This document shows, piece by piece, positions 8,010 through 16,398 of a DNA stretch of 64,000 nt. Location of the stretch: the NCBI GenBank assembly GCA_016712675.1, contig JADJQR010000001.1, positions 4,526,001 to 4,590,000 on the forward strand. The letters run 5' to 3'. How positions within the stretch are numbered: position 1 is the first letter of the stretch; each line of letters starts with the position of its first letter. Both the position numbers and the translations under genes were made by a program. The notes beneath the pieces were generated by a model. The model worked only from the letters and a program-made list of their open reading frames with translations. It had not been told where the DNA came from and did no database searches. Origin of the DNA: a bacterium (GTDB lineage: Bacteria > Krumholzibacteriota > Krumholzibacteriia > LZORAL124-64-63).

Positions 8010-8185
8010 CGCCGGCCCGCGTGAGTGGCGCTTCTACATCGATGACATGATCGACTTCGCGGAGAGATCGCCTCATTCATGGTTACCTGGGCATCGACGA
8101 CGATACCTTGTGGAGCATCATAAGAGATGATGTGCCCAAATTGCTGCCGCTGCTGAAGGCTCTCCGCGGCACTGGGCGGTCTTAG
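8002..8185 (+). pseudogene. hepT: hepT (HEPN RNase) remnant with internal deletion
   Basis: The start (MSDAGPREWRFYIDDMIDFA) is a normal HepT/DUF86 N-terminus. After FAER the frame runs into an unrelated tail and stops at 8130. In another frame the family's C-terminus resumes (RDRLIHGYLGIDDDTLWSII, then RDDVPKLLPLL) and stops at 8185. The middle, about 60 codons in normal DUF86 proteins, has been deleted with a frame change. The RNase motif R-x4-6-H region (RDRLIHGY) survives but is out of frame. The toxin is therefore dead while mntA persists. Confidence 0.8.
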
Positions 8186-8209
8186 ACGGATAGTCTTGCG
8201 CGACTCGAC

Positions 8210-8223
8210 TTGCGCCGGCGCAA
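8210..8223. repeat. Palindrome copy 4
   Basis: Exact TTGCGCCGGCGCAA 25 bp after the broken hepT. Confidence 0.85.
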
Positions 8224-8301
8224 CCGGCACCCGGGGGTAGGAGTGCCTGACCCACAACTGGCCCAGCCCGGCGCCGCTCCAGTTCAGCCGGCTTTGCCAT
8301 C

Positions 8302-8517
8302 ATGATGGCGCCGTATTCCGTGAAGACGTTCAGCGACGGTGCAGAGCGCGCCACGCGCGTGCAGGAGTTGATCGCGCAGGGCGACTTCGAACATGTCGAC
8401 TTCGAACATGCCGACTTCGAACATGCCGACTTGCGCCGGCGGGGTGGGGCCGCCACGCGGACAGCCGGTGTTCCTTCGCGACGCCTGTCCGGCGAATGCC
8501 CGTGGTTGCCCTATTGA
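8302..8517 (+). CDS. Doubtful small ORF containing a tandem repeat
   Basis: 71 codons starting MMAPYSVKTFSDGAERATRV. The middle repeats DFEHV/A three times because of a 15-bp tandem repeat, and the end runs through a partial copy of the TTGCGCCGGCG palindrome. No good ribosome-binding site is visible and the C-terminal third looks non-coding. It may be a fragment of an antitoxin-like gene or chance. Confidence 0.2.
   Translation: MMAPYSVKTFSDGAERATRVQELIAQGDFEHVDFEHADFEHADLRRRGGAATRTAGVPSRRLSGECPWLPY
8383..8427. repeat. 15-bp tandem repeat, three copies
   Basis: GACTTCGAACATGYC is repeated three times without interruption, with one base difference in the first copy. A fourth copy begins (GACTT) but continues directly into a partial palindrome, TTGCGCCGGCG (8431-8441). 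Confidence 0.85.
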
Positions 8518-8533
8518 GACCTGTTCGAGGAGC

Positions 8534-8559
8534 GGCCCCGGCCGTTGCCGGCCGGGGCC
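8534..8559. terminator. Strong GC hairpin downstream of the 2046-residue gene
   Basis: A perfect 10-bp stem, GGCCCCGGCC / GGCCGGGGCC, with a 6-base loop, lies 36 bp beyond the stop of the large minus-strand gene. No T-run follows on the minus strand; on the plus strand TTCTC follows. It probably acts as a terminator or 3'-end stabiliser. Confidence 0.5.
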
Positions 8560-8594
8560 TTCTCAGAACCATGATCTCAGTGCACTAACCGTTC

Positions 8595-11500
8595 CTACTT
8601 CAGGAGCATCATCCGGCCGGTCTGCTGATGCACACCGGACACGAACCGGTAGAAGTACACTCCCGACGCCACCTTGCGGCCGGCCGCATCGGTTCCGTTC
8701 CAGGGCACCGCGTGGATGCCGGCGTCGTAGTTCGTGCCCGCGATCAGCGTCCGCACCAGGCGTCCCGTCAGGTCGTGCACCTGCAACGACACCGACCCCG
8801 CCTGTGGCATCGAGAACTCGATGTTCGTCTGCGGGTTGAACGGGTTCGGGTGGCAGCTGACGCCATAGGTCAGGGGACTCGCGATGTCGCCCACGCCCGA
8901 AGCCCCGGCCGCTTCCGCCACCACGAGTCGCTGGTTCACCTGCTGGTCCGCCAGATGCTGAACCACACCTGACGGCCAGTAGATGGTCACATCCACCGAG
9001 CCGACCGTACCCAGTCCGAACTGTGTCGTCACCGAAGCCTGGGACAGGTAGCCGGAGCCGGCGGAGACCTCGCGCAGCTGCGCGGGCTCGTCCGTCGCGC
9101 CCTGCACCACGACCTTGGCGCCCACGCCGTAGCGATTCGAGGTCGAGCCCACCAGCTGTACCTGCAGCCACGACTTGGTCGAGATCAGGTCGTTGCGGAA
9201 CATGTGGTTCGGCAGGCCCTGCCATGTGTGGTTCGACACGTACAGGTCGAGATCCCCGTCGTTGTCGTAGTCCGACCAGCCCATGCCCCAGGCCGTGATC
9301 GGCGTCTGCAGGTCGCCACAGGTGGTGTCGGCGAACGCCGCACCGTGCAGGTTCTGGAACAGACGGTTGGCTCCGCTGTAGTTGGTCACGTACAGGTCCA
9401 GCCAGCCGTCGTTGTCGTAGTCACCCCAGCCGCAGGCGCGACCGTCGCCCTCGTCGCCGGTGACCGCGTCGGCCACGTTCGTGAACACGCCGCCGTCGTT
9501 GTTGAACAGGCGATTGGCGCTGTTCCTGTTCACCAGGTACAGGTCCAGATCGCCGTCGTTGTCGTAATCGGCCCAGGCCACGCCCTTGCCGTAGCCCCGG
9601 TCGTCAAGGGGCGCCGTGGTCACATCCACGAGCACGCCGCCGTCGTTGCGGTACAGGCGGTTCGGACCATCCTCGACGCTCACGTAGAGGTCGGGGTCCA
9701 TGTCGCCGTCGTAGTCGCCCCAGGCGCAACCGCGACTCTTGTCGGTGAAGCCGGCGGCCGAGGTCACCAGGCTGAACACGCCAGCATCGTTGTTCAGCAG
9801 CTTGTTCGGGCCGTCGAAGTTCGTGATGAACAGGTCCAGATCGCCGTCGTTGTCGTAGTCCGCCCAGGCCACGTTGTTGCCCTGCAGGTCACAGCCCACG
9901 TCGCCGTCGGTGACGTCGACCAGGTTGCCGCCACCCTCGTTGCGGTACAGGCGGTTGGCCGAACCCCAATTCACGACATAGAGGTCCAGGTCGCCGTCGT
10001 TGTCGTAGTCGGCCCAGGCCGCGCCGCGCGAGTCGCCGCCGCTCCAGGGCAGGTTGGGCAGCCGCGTGAAATTCCCGCCGCCGTCGTTGCGCAGCAGGGC
10101 GTTGTCGCCTGCGTTGGCCAGGAAGAGGTCGTCGTCGCCGTCGTTGTCGAAATCGCCCCAGGCCACGCCGTGGCCGTCGGTGGGGTTGTCGAGGGGGGGG
10201 GTGGTGGCGTCGGTCCAGAGGCAGCCGCCGGTTGTGGTCACGATATCGTGGCTGACCATCGTGGTCCCGCCGGGACCGGAAACCGTCAGTGTCACCGGGA
10301 ACACGCCGACGTTGACGAAGGTGTGGCTCGGATTCTGCTCCGTGGACGTGCCACCATCGCCGAAATCCCAGGCCCACGTATTGATGCACCCCGCGGAGTG
10401 ATCCGTGAACTGCACCGCCAACGGCACCGGACCACCGGCAACATCCGCAGCGAACTGCGGAACCGGCGGGGTGGTCGCCCCCACGGACACTACCGTCGTC
10501 AGCTGATCCTCGCGAACAAACGCCCATGCGATCGGGCCGACACCCGTCGCTCGCACGCGGAAGGTGTAGCTTCCCTGCACGGTGGTGTCGCTGAAATAGC
10601 CACCATACAAGCCATCATCCGCGTCGCCGTCACCATGGAGCCCGTCGTCGAAGAGGCCAATCGATCCCGCACTTGTCCGCGCCGGGACGAAGGGGTCTTC
10701 GCCGCCAGCCTCTGCGAAGTCCATGGCCGCGATCGCCTCGCGGGTCTCCTTGGTCACGGCCAACAACGGTGCTTCGACAAACGCCTCGATCGTCGCCCCC
10801 AGGACCGGAATGCCGGAGTCCGCCAGCCGGGCCGTTACGTGAATCGGGCTGCAAACGGTGTGCGTCGATGCCGTGAAGGCGGTATCCATGGATAGGCTGG
10901 TGTTGACCTGGACGGCGGCAGTATAACCTTCACCTCCGGCCGGAATGTCGATCGCGATCAACTCCATCTCCCAGTCGCCCGCCTCCGGTTCGATGAGCGT
11001 GAAGTACTCGAACGTCGCCCCCTCGTAGTAGTAGATGTCCGGATCGCCCTCCGCCGTGGCCGGCGTGATGACAGTGCCGTCTGGCGCTCGCAACAGCAGG
11101 TCTATGTCGCTGCCAGACCAACCAATCGAGAACGTCGCCTGACTGGTTCCCGAATCGATCAGGACGTTCCCAATCACGTTCGTGCCGCCGGGCATGATCA
11201 CGCCCGAGGCTGCCAATACGGTCTGCTGTCCGGTGATCTGACCCCGGATCGCCCCATAGATCTGCTGCAACTGCTGCGAGTTCGGCGCAAAATGGTAGGT
11301 GCCGCCCGTTTGTGAGGCGATGTCATTCATGACGACTTCGTCGGCGCCCGCACCGAGTCCGATCGTGTAGATGTCGGTCTTCTCCGGGATCGTCGGCAAG
11401 ACCGCGTATTCGCTGCGGTCCGACACGCCATCAGACAACACGATGATCGCCCACGCGTGATCGTTGGCGCCACTCGAGTTAAGCTGGCCCTGCGATGCCT

Positions 11501-14500
11501 GCATTCCACTGCCGATCGACGTCCCGCCCCCTGCCGTGATCGCGTTGATGCGGCTGATGGCCAGGTCCTTCTGGGCCTGGCCCTGAATCAACGTGAGTGG
11601 GTAGTTCACGGTGGACGAGCTGCTGAAGCTCGTCACCCCGATCATGTCGCCGATACCCATGAGGCCGACGAACGTCGCCGCGGCATTCTTGGCATCGGCA
11701 ATCTTCTGCCCGCTCATGCTGCCGGAACGATCGATGCACTCCACGACATCGGCGGAAGCAAACGTCGGCGCATCCGTCTCGAGCGTCACGCTATCGATGA
11801 GAACTTCGCTCTCGATGACGTAGAGGAGCCCATCGTCATCGATCTCGAACCGCAGCTTGCACGCGCGATTCCGAAGTGCCTCCGGAATGATCAGTGGCTG
11901 TTCGCGCATCTGACTGACCTGATAGAGCGGTATCCTGGCGAGTTCACGCGTGGCGCCGCCGCGCGGAGTCATGCTGACGACAAGTGACTCCCCCCTCGGC
12001 CACAGATCCGGGTACAGAACGGCATACGAGAACTTCAGCCGTCGCGCGTTGCCGGGAATCCAGGTGTACGAGTGCTCGACGGCGCGGTCAAAGGCGTGGA
12101 GCAGGAACTCGTTCCCGACCAGCTCCTTTTGGCTCTTTGCCGCCGTCGTCGAGCCGAAGCTCCTCCAGCCGGCTCGCGAGCTCCAACCGAAGTCGCCGTT
12201 GAATACCTGCGCGTCGGACGCCCGCCCGCTGATATGGGCCGTATCCCAGGAATCAGGATCGATCGTGCCACCCGCCGGAACGTACTCGGGGTACTGCGAG
12301 AACGTGAAGCGACTGCCATCGTGCTGCATGTTCCACATCAGATAGTCCGTGATGGAAGGGGGAACGTCGCCGTCATAGAAGCAGAAGATGCTGGAGCCAC
12401 CGCTGTGGCTGTAGTCCTGTCCGGTGTTGATATTGTGCGCCTCTGCAATCTCGTGACCGCCGAGATCGAGATCCAACGTATACAGGTGACAGGGATTGAT
12501 CTCGTTGTATTCGCTGTAGATGTTGTCGTACCGTGTGAAACTCTGCGTGCCGGTGATCACCCCGAAGCGATCGTCCTTGAAGCTGTCGGGTAGATTGTCG
12601 CGATGGCCGCCCTCGCCGTCGACGAAGATGACCTGGTCGACAGCGTCCTGGGCCAATGTCATGCGGCGTAGGCATTCCGTCATCACGACGGCGCCGCGGC
12701 TGTGGCCGATGAGCGTGGAGACGTCGTCGCCGATTCCATACGACTTCAGGAGCGCGAAGAGCGCGTCGCCAGCGGCGAAGGCATAGCCGTCGCCAGCAAT
12801 CTCCGTCCAGTTCAGGGCCGAGGTCTCAGCCCAGTCGAACAGCAGGATCTTGTGGGTCGACGCATCGACGATGGTGCTTGGCGGGGCGTCGAAAGCGTCA
12901 TTCTCGTCCCGTATCGTGAACGATTCAGGATTCGTGCGCAAGATGACAACATCGTCCGGCGATCCATCCAACGATCGGATCTTCCGAGCGAGAGGCAGCA
13001 TCCAGTTCATCTGATCCTCAACGTTGCCCGAGAACGATGCGCCGTGCGCGATGATCGTCCACTTGCCGCGAGGGAGACTAACCGGCGGCGGAGTGGGGAA
13101 GTACTCATGGAACTCGTAGACCAGGCCGAGCTCTTGATCGAAATCGAACTGCCAATCGTGATACCATGCCGGATCCATGTACCAATCGCCGGCGGACATT
13201 GCGTTGTCGTCGGAGTCGTTCCAATTCCAGGGCGCATTGGCACCACCCAAGCTGTTCATACAGGTGTCTCCGGCAAACTCCAACCCGATGTTCGTGGCCC
13301 GGAAGCGCAGCCCGGAGTAGTCGCCGAATTCGCCGTACGTCAAGCCGCTGAATCGCTGGTTCCAGAAGGCCTGCTTCGTCGACAGCAGCATATAGGTAGC
13401 CGTCGAGGCGCTTGGCATGTGCGTGGGATCTTGCGCGACAGCACCTGGGTGGTAGAGTACTCGGTCCGTGTTCGGAACCTCGGAAAGCGGCTTCACGCGA
13501 ATAGCGTGCGTGCCGGACTCCACGACCACTACGGGACGTTGTGTTCCTGGATAGTAGGAAAACAGACCGCTGATCTCGCCTTCGTCTTCGTAGATGCCGC
13601 CGTATCCGGGGGCGCGGTACTGGCTGAAGTCCGAGTGGGCCTGTACCTGCATCAAGACGGGCGTGCCGTAATCTGACCCGTTCTTGGCGATCATGATGAC
13701 GAGGCCCTCGAGGTCGTTCTCGTGCTGGCCCGCGACGAGCAGGTCCGGGAACTGTTTGTAGTCGTCTGCCGGATGAAAAAGCCCGTACTGAAGGAACACG
13801 TGTGTGTCGGTTTCGGCGACAGACGTATAGACGTACGCCGGCAGCGGGAATAGCGGTGTGCAGGGGTCGGTGAAGTTCGGCAGACAATCGGCGCCGCAGT
13901 CGAGGCTGAGATGGTCCCAGTTGTCTCTCGCGTTGAAATTGCCGTCAAAATCGAAGCGGGTGATATAGTCGCCGATGGGTACTTGTTGGTTGGTCTGTTG
14001 ATAGATCACCGGCGCGTAGTAGAACAGCAGCTCGGCGTGGGTTGCCAGTGTCGACGGCGCCTCTTCCGATCTGAGCGAGTGTTGAGCCGGCAGCCGATCG
14101 TTGCGCAATCTGAGCTTGATCTCGTCAACGGCAGCGGATCTGTTGGCGCTTCCCTTCGGCAGGCAAAGCGCAATCCAGACCTTGGGTTGCCCGCAGATAT
14201 TCCCGAGACCGGGGACCTTGGTCAGATTCATGTTCAGATACAGCCAAGTGTCGGCCGATGACATCGATGCCTGAACGCCATGGAACGACACCCCGTCGAT
14301 CGAGGCGAGAAGGAGAAGCGACGATCCTTCGTCGCCCATCACGTGGGCGTTGACGTTCGCGTAGTCTGAGCTGTGCAGATCAACGGGTCCCAGGACAAGC
14401 CAGTCATCGACATCGCTTGCGGCCGCGGTCTCGTCATTCCACACCGCCGCCGAGTTGCCGCCGTAGCTCTTGTCGCTGGTGATCGATAAGTTGCGGCCGG

Positions 14501-14735
14501 CAAACGCGATGCCCGTGGTTTCGCCGATCGGGTCCTCGAATCCCAATTCGAGAACGTACTCGTTCTTGAATGCGGGCGCTGTCGGGTTGACCAACCCGGA
14601 ACTCAAGACGAGGTCCGGAGGTAGCGCCGCACTGGCCGGCGTGGTCACGGGCTTTGTCGTTGCGCCAGCCATCGCAGGAATGACCATGAGCGAGAGGACT
14701 GCGAGTCGCGTGAGGCTCATTCTGGGGAATGGCAT
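8595..14735 (-). CDS. Giant secreted VWA / PKD / FG-GAP / ASPIC-UnbV protein with sorting module
   Basis: 2046 residues. A signal peptide (about 1-25) is followed by a long region (about 230-400) with a Vps62-like flavour, then a GHSRGAVV nucleophile-elbow motif of alpha/beta hydrolases near residue 678. A VWA domain follows near 997, with the MIDAS motif DRSGSMSGQ. A PKD domain lies at about 1425-1500 (WAWDFGDGGTS, PSHTFVNVG). Seven or so FG-GAP/VCBS calcium-binding repeats (WADYDNDGDLDLY) span about 1510-1845. An ASPIC/UnbV domain spans about 1855-1935 (FGLGTVGSVDVTIYWPSG). The FlgD-like sorting module (NPFNPQTNIEF ... SGVYFYR) ends the protein. It is probably anchored on or released from the surface. 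Whether the hydrolase-like part is active is unknown. Confidence 0.88.
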   Translation of the reverse strand: MPFPRMSLTRLAVLSLMVIPAMAGATTKPVTTPASAALPPDLVLSSGLVNPTAPAFKNEYVLELGFEDPIGETTGIAFAGRNLSITSDKSYGGNSAAVWNDETAAASDVDDWLVLGPVDLHSSDYANVNAHVMGDEGSSLLLLASIDGVSFHGVQASMSSADTWLYLNMNLTKVPGLGNICGQPKVWIALCLPKGSANRSAAVDEIKLRLRNDRLPAQHSLRSEEAPSTLATHAELLFYYAPVIYQQTNQQVPIGDYITRFDFDGNFNARDNWDHLSLDCGADCLPNFTDPCTPLFPLPAYVYTSVAETDTHVFLQYGLFHPADDYKQFPDLLVAGQHENDLEGLVIMIAKNGSDYGTPVLMQVQAHSDFSQYRAPGYGGIYEDEGEISGLFSYYPGTQRPVVVVESGTHAIRVKPLSEVPNTDRVLYHPGAVAQDPTHMPSASTATYMLLSTKQAFWNQRFSGLTYGEFGDYSGLRFRATNIGLEFAGDTCMNSLGGANAPWNWNDSDDNAMSAGDWYMDPAWYHDWQFDFDQELGLVYEFHEYFPTPPPVSLPRGKWTIIAHGASFSGNVEDQMNWMLPLARKIRSLDGSPDDVVILRTNPESFTIRDENDAFDAPPSTIVDASTHKILLFDWAETSALNWTEIAGDGYAFAAGDALFALLKSYGIGDDVSTLIGHSRGAVVMTECLRRMTLAQDAVDQVIFVDGEGGHRDNLPDSFKDDRFGVITGTQSFTRYDNIYSEYNEINPCHLYTLDLDLGGHEIAEAHNINTGQDYSHSGGSSIFCFYDGDVPPSITDYLMWNMQHDGSRFTFSQYPEYVPAGGTIDPDSWDTAHISGRASDAQVFNGDFGWSSRAGWRSFGSTTAAKSQKELVGNEFLLHAFDRAVEHSYTWIPGNARRLKFSYAVLYPDLWPRGESLVVSMTPRGGATRELARIPLYQVSQMREQPLIIPEALRNRACKLRFEIDDDGLLYVIESEVLIDSVTLETDAPTFASADVVECIDRSGSMSGQKIADAKNAAATFVGLMGIGDMIGVTSFSSSSTVNYPLTLIQGQAQKDLAISRINAITAGGGTSIGSGMQASQGQLNSSGANDHAWAIIVLSDGVSDRSEYAVLPTIPEKTDIYTIGLGAGADEVVMNDIASQTGGTYHFAPNSQQLQQIYGAIRGQITGQQTVLAASGVIMPGGTNVIGNVLIDSGTSQATFSIGWSGSDIDLLLRAPDGTVITPATAEGDPDIYYYEGATFEYFTLIEPEAGDWEMELIAIDIPAGGEGYTAAVQVNTSLSMDTAFTASTHTVCSPIHVTARLADSGIPVLGATIEAFVEAPLLAVTKETREAIAAMDFAEAGGEDPFVPARTSAGSIGLFDDGLHGDGDADDGLYGGYFSDTTVQGSYTFRVRATGVGPIAWAFVREDQLTTVVSVGATTPPVPQFAADVAGGPVPLAVQFTDHSAGCINTWAWDFGDGGTSTEQNPSHTFVNVGVFPVTLTVSGPGGTTMVSHDIVTTTGGCLWTDATTPPLDNPTDGHGVAWGDFDNDGDDDLFLANAGDNALLRNDGGGNFTRLPNLPWSGGDSRGAAWADYDNDGDLDLYVVNWGSANRLYRNEGGGNLVDVTDGDVGCDLQGNNVAWADYDNDGDLDLFITNFDGPNKLLNNDAGVFSLVTSAAGFTDKSRGCAWGDYDGDMDPDLYVSVEDGPNRLYRNDGGVLVDVTTAPLDDRGYGKGVAWADYDNDGDLDLYLVNRNSANRLFNNDGGVFTNVADAVTGDEGDGRACGWGDYDNDGWLDLYVTNYSGANRLFQNLHGAAFADTTCGDLQTPITAWGMGWSDYDNDGDLDLYVSNHTWQGLPNHMFRNDLISTKSWLQVQLVGSTSNRYGVGAKVVVQGATDEPAQLREVSAGSGYLSQASVTTQFGLGTVGSVDVTIYWPSGVVQHLADQQVNQRLVVAEAAGASGVGDIASPLTYGVSCHPNPFNPQTNIEFSMPQAGSVSLQVHDLTGRLVRTLIAGTNYDAGIHAVPWNGTDAAGRKVASGVYFYRFVSGVHQQTGRMMLLK

Positions 14736-15017
14736 GGCGCCCCCTTGATGCTGGTGTCCAGGTGCAAGCGCGCTTGCAACTGAAATTGTATTGGGCGAGT
14801 TTGGGAGTCATCGTACCATCTGGGTTCCCGTTGCGTCAATGCGGCCTGCGCCGCGGGCCACTTCTGCAGCCGGTTGCGACTTCGGAAGCGGGATCTCCAT
14901 CGCAAATCAGCCGCCGGAAGTGCTCCGTCGCGGGGCGGCCGAGCGTGATCCGCCGATCACACCCTCCAGGGTCCGACGATACCAGCCCATCTGACGGAGA
15001 TCTGGTCGCCTCCCTTG

Positions 15018-15971
15018 ATGGCGGTTCGCGATGAGTATTTCCTTGCTACAGTCGACGCGCCGGTGCCGCGGGAATTCCCGCTGTACCTTGACACGGACCG
15101 CTCTCTGAAGTTGTTCGAAAGGCTGAGCGGGGTCGAGGATCCTCTCCTGGCTGGAATGTCCCGGGATGACGCCAGCTTGGTTGCCAACTGGCGGAAATCG
15201 ATGGCCCTGGTCAGGGAGAGCGACAACTTGGTGAAGGGGTTGTCGACTCCCAGCTTCGTGGCTCTTGACCGGCCCACCGTGATCCGGGCCAAACAGATCG
15301 ACGCCGCTGAGGCCAAGGCTCGCCAGGCGATGGCTCTTGATGGCCAGTGGTCCTTGCCGCAAACGCGGTTGAACCAGGTGGAACAAGCCAGGTCCATGCT
15401 GGACGAACCCGATTCCCTCGGAAGCGGGCGGATCTCGGGTTTCCATCTGGGGTTCGGGTTGGAGTATCGCGGCGGTACGTTTACGCCGTCCAGTGACTTC
15501 GATTGCGGCATGTCCGGGCCGTCCCTGGGGCCCGACTACCAACTGGGCCGGCGGTTCGCTCTGGGCGTTCGTTGGATGCCCTGGTCACCTCGGAATTCCC
15601 TCGTGTTGAAGTCGCTTTCCCTCGGGCGCATTTCCGCCCAACTCTCCTACCAGATGCCCATACGGATCCAGCTTGGCGCCGGCGGTTTCCTGGTGGAGTC
15701 GACGGCTATCTGGCAGAACTGGAACGAAAAGACATTCGCGACAACACCCGAATTCAAGGGCAAGGGCACGACGTACGGGTTTGCCATCGGACTCGTGCAG
15801 AGAAATGGCTACGATCCCGGCCGCGGCAGGCGGATCCGCCTGAACATGGGATACACCTGGGGAGACGACTTCACCTTCAGCAGCGATGACGGAGCCACCT
15901 GGATGCGATACCGGGATCAGGTCCGATTCAGTCCGAAGGGTATCAACGTCCGCTTCGAGCTGGGATACTGA
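15018..15971 (+). CDS. Putative outer-membrane beta-barrel protein
   Basis: 317 residues from ATG 15018; a TTG is immediately upstream. The N-terminal about 120 residues are helical and charged (RDEYFLATVDAPVPREFPLY, then LDTDRSLKLFERLSG). The C-terminal half alternates polar and hydrophobic residues like barrel strands and ends INVRFELGY with a terminal aromatic residue, a typical outer-membrane insertion signal. No signal peptide is visible, so the true 5' end may be missing or decayed. Three hairpin-forming motifs follow the stop. No family is recognised. Confidence 0.55.
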   Translation: MAVRDEYFLATVDAPVPREFPLYLDTDRSLKLFERLSGVEDPLLAGMSRDDASLVANWRKSMALVRESDNLVKGLSTPSFVALDRPTVIRAKQIDAAEAKARQAMALDGQWSLPQTRLNQVEQARSMLDEPDSLGSGRISGFHLGFGLEYRGGTFTPSSDFDCGMSGPSLGPDYQLGRRFALGVRWMPWSPRNSLVLKSLSLGRISAQLSYQMPIRIQLGAGGFLVESTAIWQNWNEKTFATTPEFKGKGTTYGFAIGLVQRNGYDPGRGRRIRLNMGYTWGDDFTFSSDDGATWMRYRDQVRFSPKGINVRFELGY

Positions 15972-16398
15972 CGGAGCGAGCGAGCTTCATGCACCACCCT
16001 TGCTGGACCGGCCCACCTGGCCGGTCAGGATCGGCCGGTCCTGTGCGGCTGAACGTGCGGCTCGCACGGACCCGCGCCCAGCCCCTCCGGAGTGTTCCGT
16101 TTCGGCGACACTCGACCTTGACCCAACGCCCATTGACTTGTCCTGTATCGAGTTGCATCGTCTCGTGTACCTGTCTGCGCACCCGGCGGGCCGTGGACCG
16201 GTGCATTGATGAAGACGGCGAAGGCGACGCTGCCGGCTGGTGGATCTGCACTGGGCCCAAGGAACTTCATGGAAGGTGTGCCGGTGCAAGCCTCGATTCT
16301 CGCTGTAGGTTCGTTGGGGTCGGTCGGTTGACGCCGATCACGGGTTACGCCGAGGTGGCAGCGGCATGGGCAAGCCGGGACGCGAGGAAAGGGTAGCG
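15972..16398. other. Intergenic region with GACCGGCC hairpins
   Basis: 427 bp with no convincing gene. It starts with nested inverted repeats (GACCGGCC, GGCCGGTC, then GGCCGGTCC) that can terminate transcription from the upstream gene. The final bases carry GGAAAGGG, the ribosome-binding site of the next lipoprotein. Confidence 0.6.
16007..16027 (+). terminator. Hairpin after the beta-barrel gene
   Basis: GACCGGCC, five-base loop CACCT, GGCCGGTC form a perfect 8-bp stem 36 bp after the stop. A further GGCCGGTCC arm follows and offers an alternative pairing. There is no poly-T tail. Confidence 0.45.

Noticed and set aside
8302-8517. A genuine small antitoxin gene
   Set aside because: No ribosome-binding site, a repeat-generated middle and a palindrome-derived end; listed only at low confidence.
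9204-10895. 563-codon plus-strand ORF inside the giant VWA/PKD gene
   Set aside because: Valine/arginine-rich shadow of FG-GAP repeats on the opposite strand, with no start signal.
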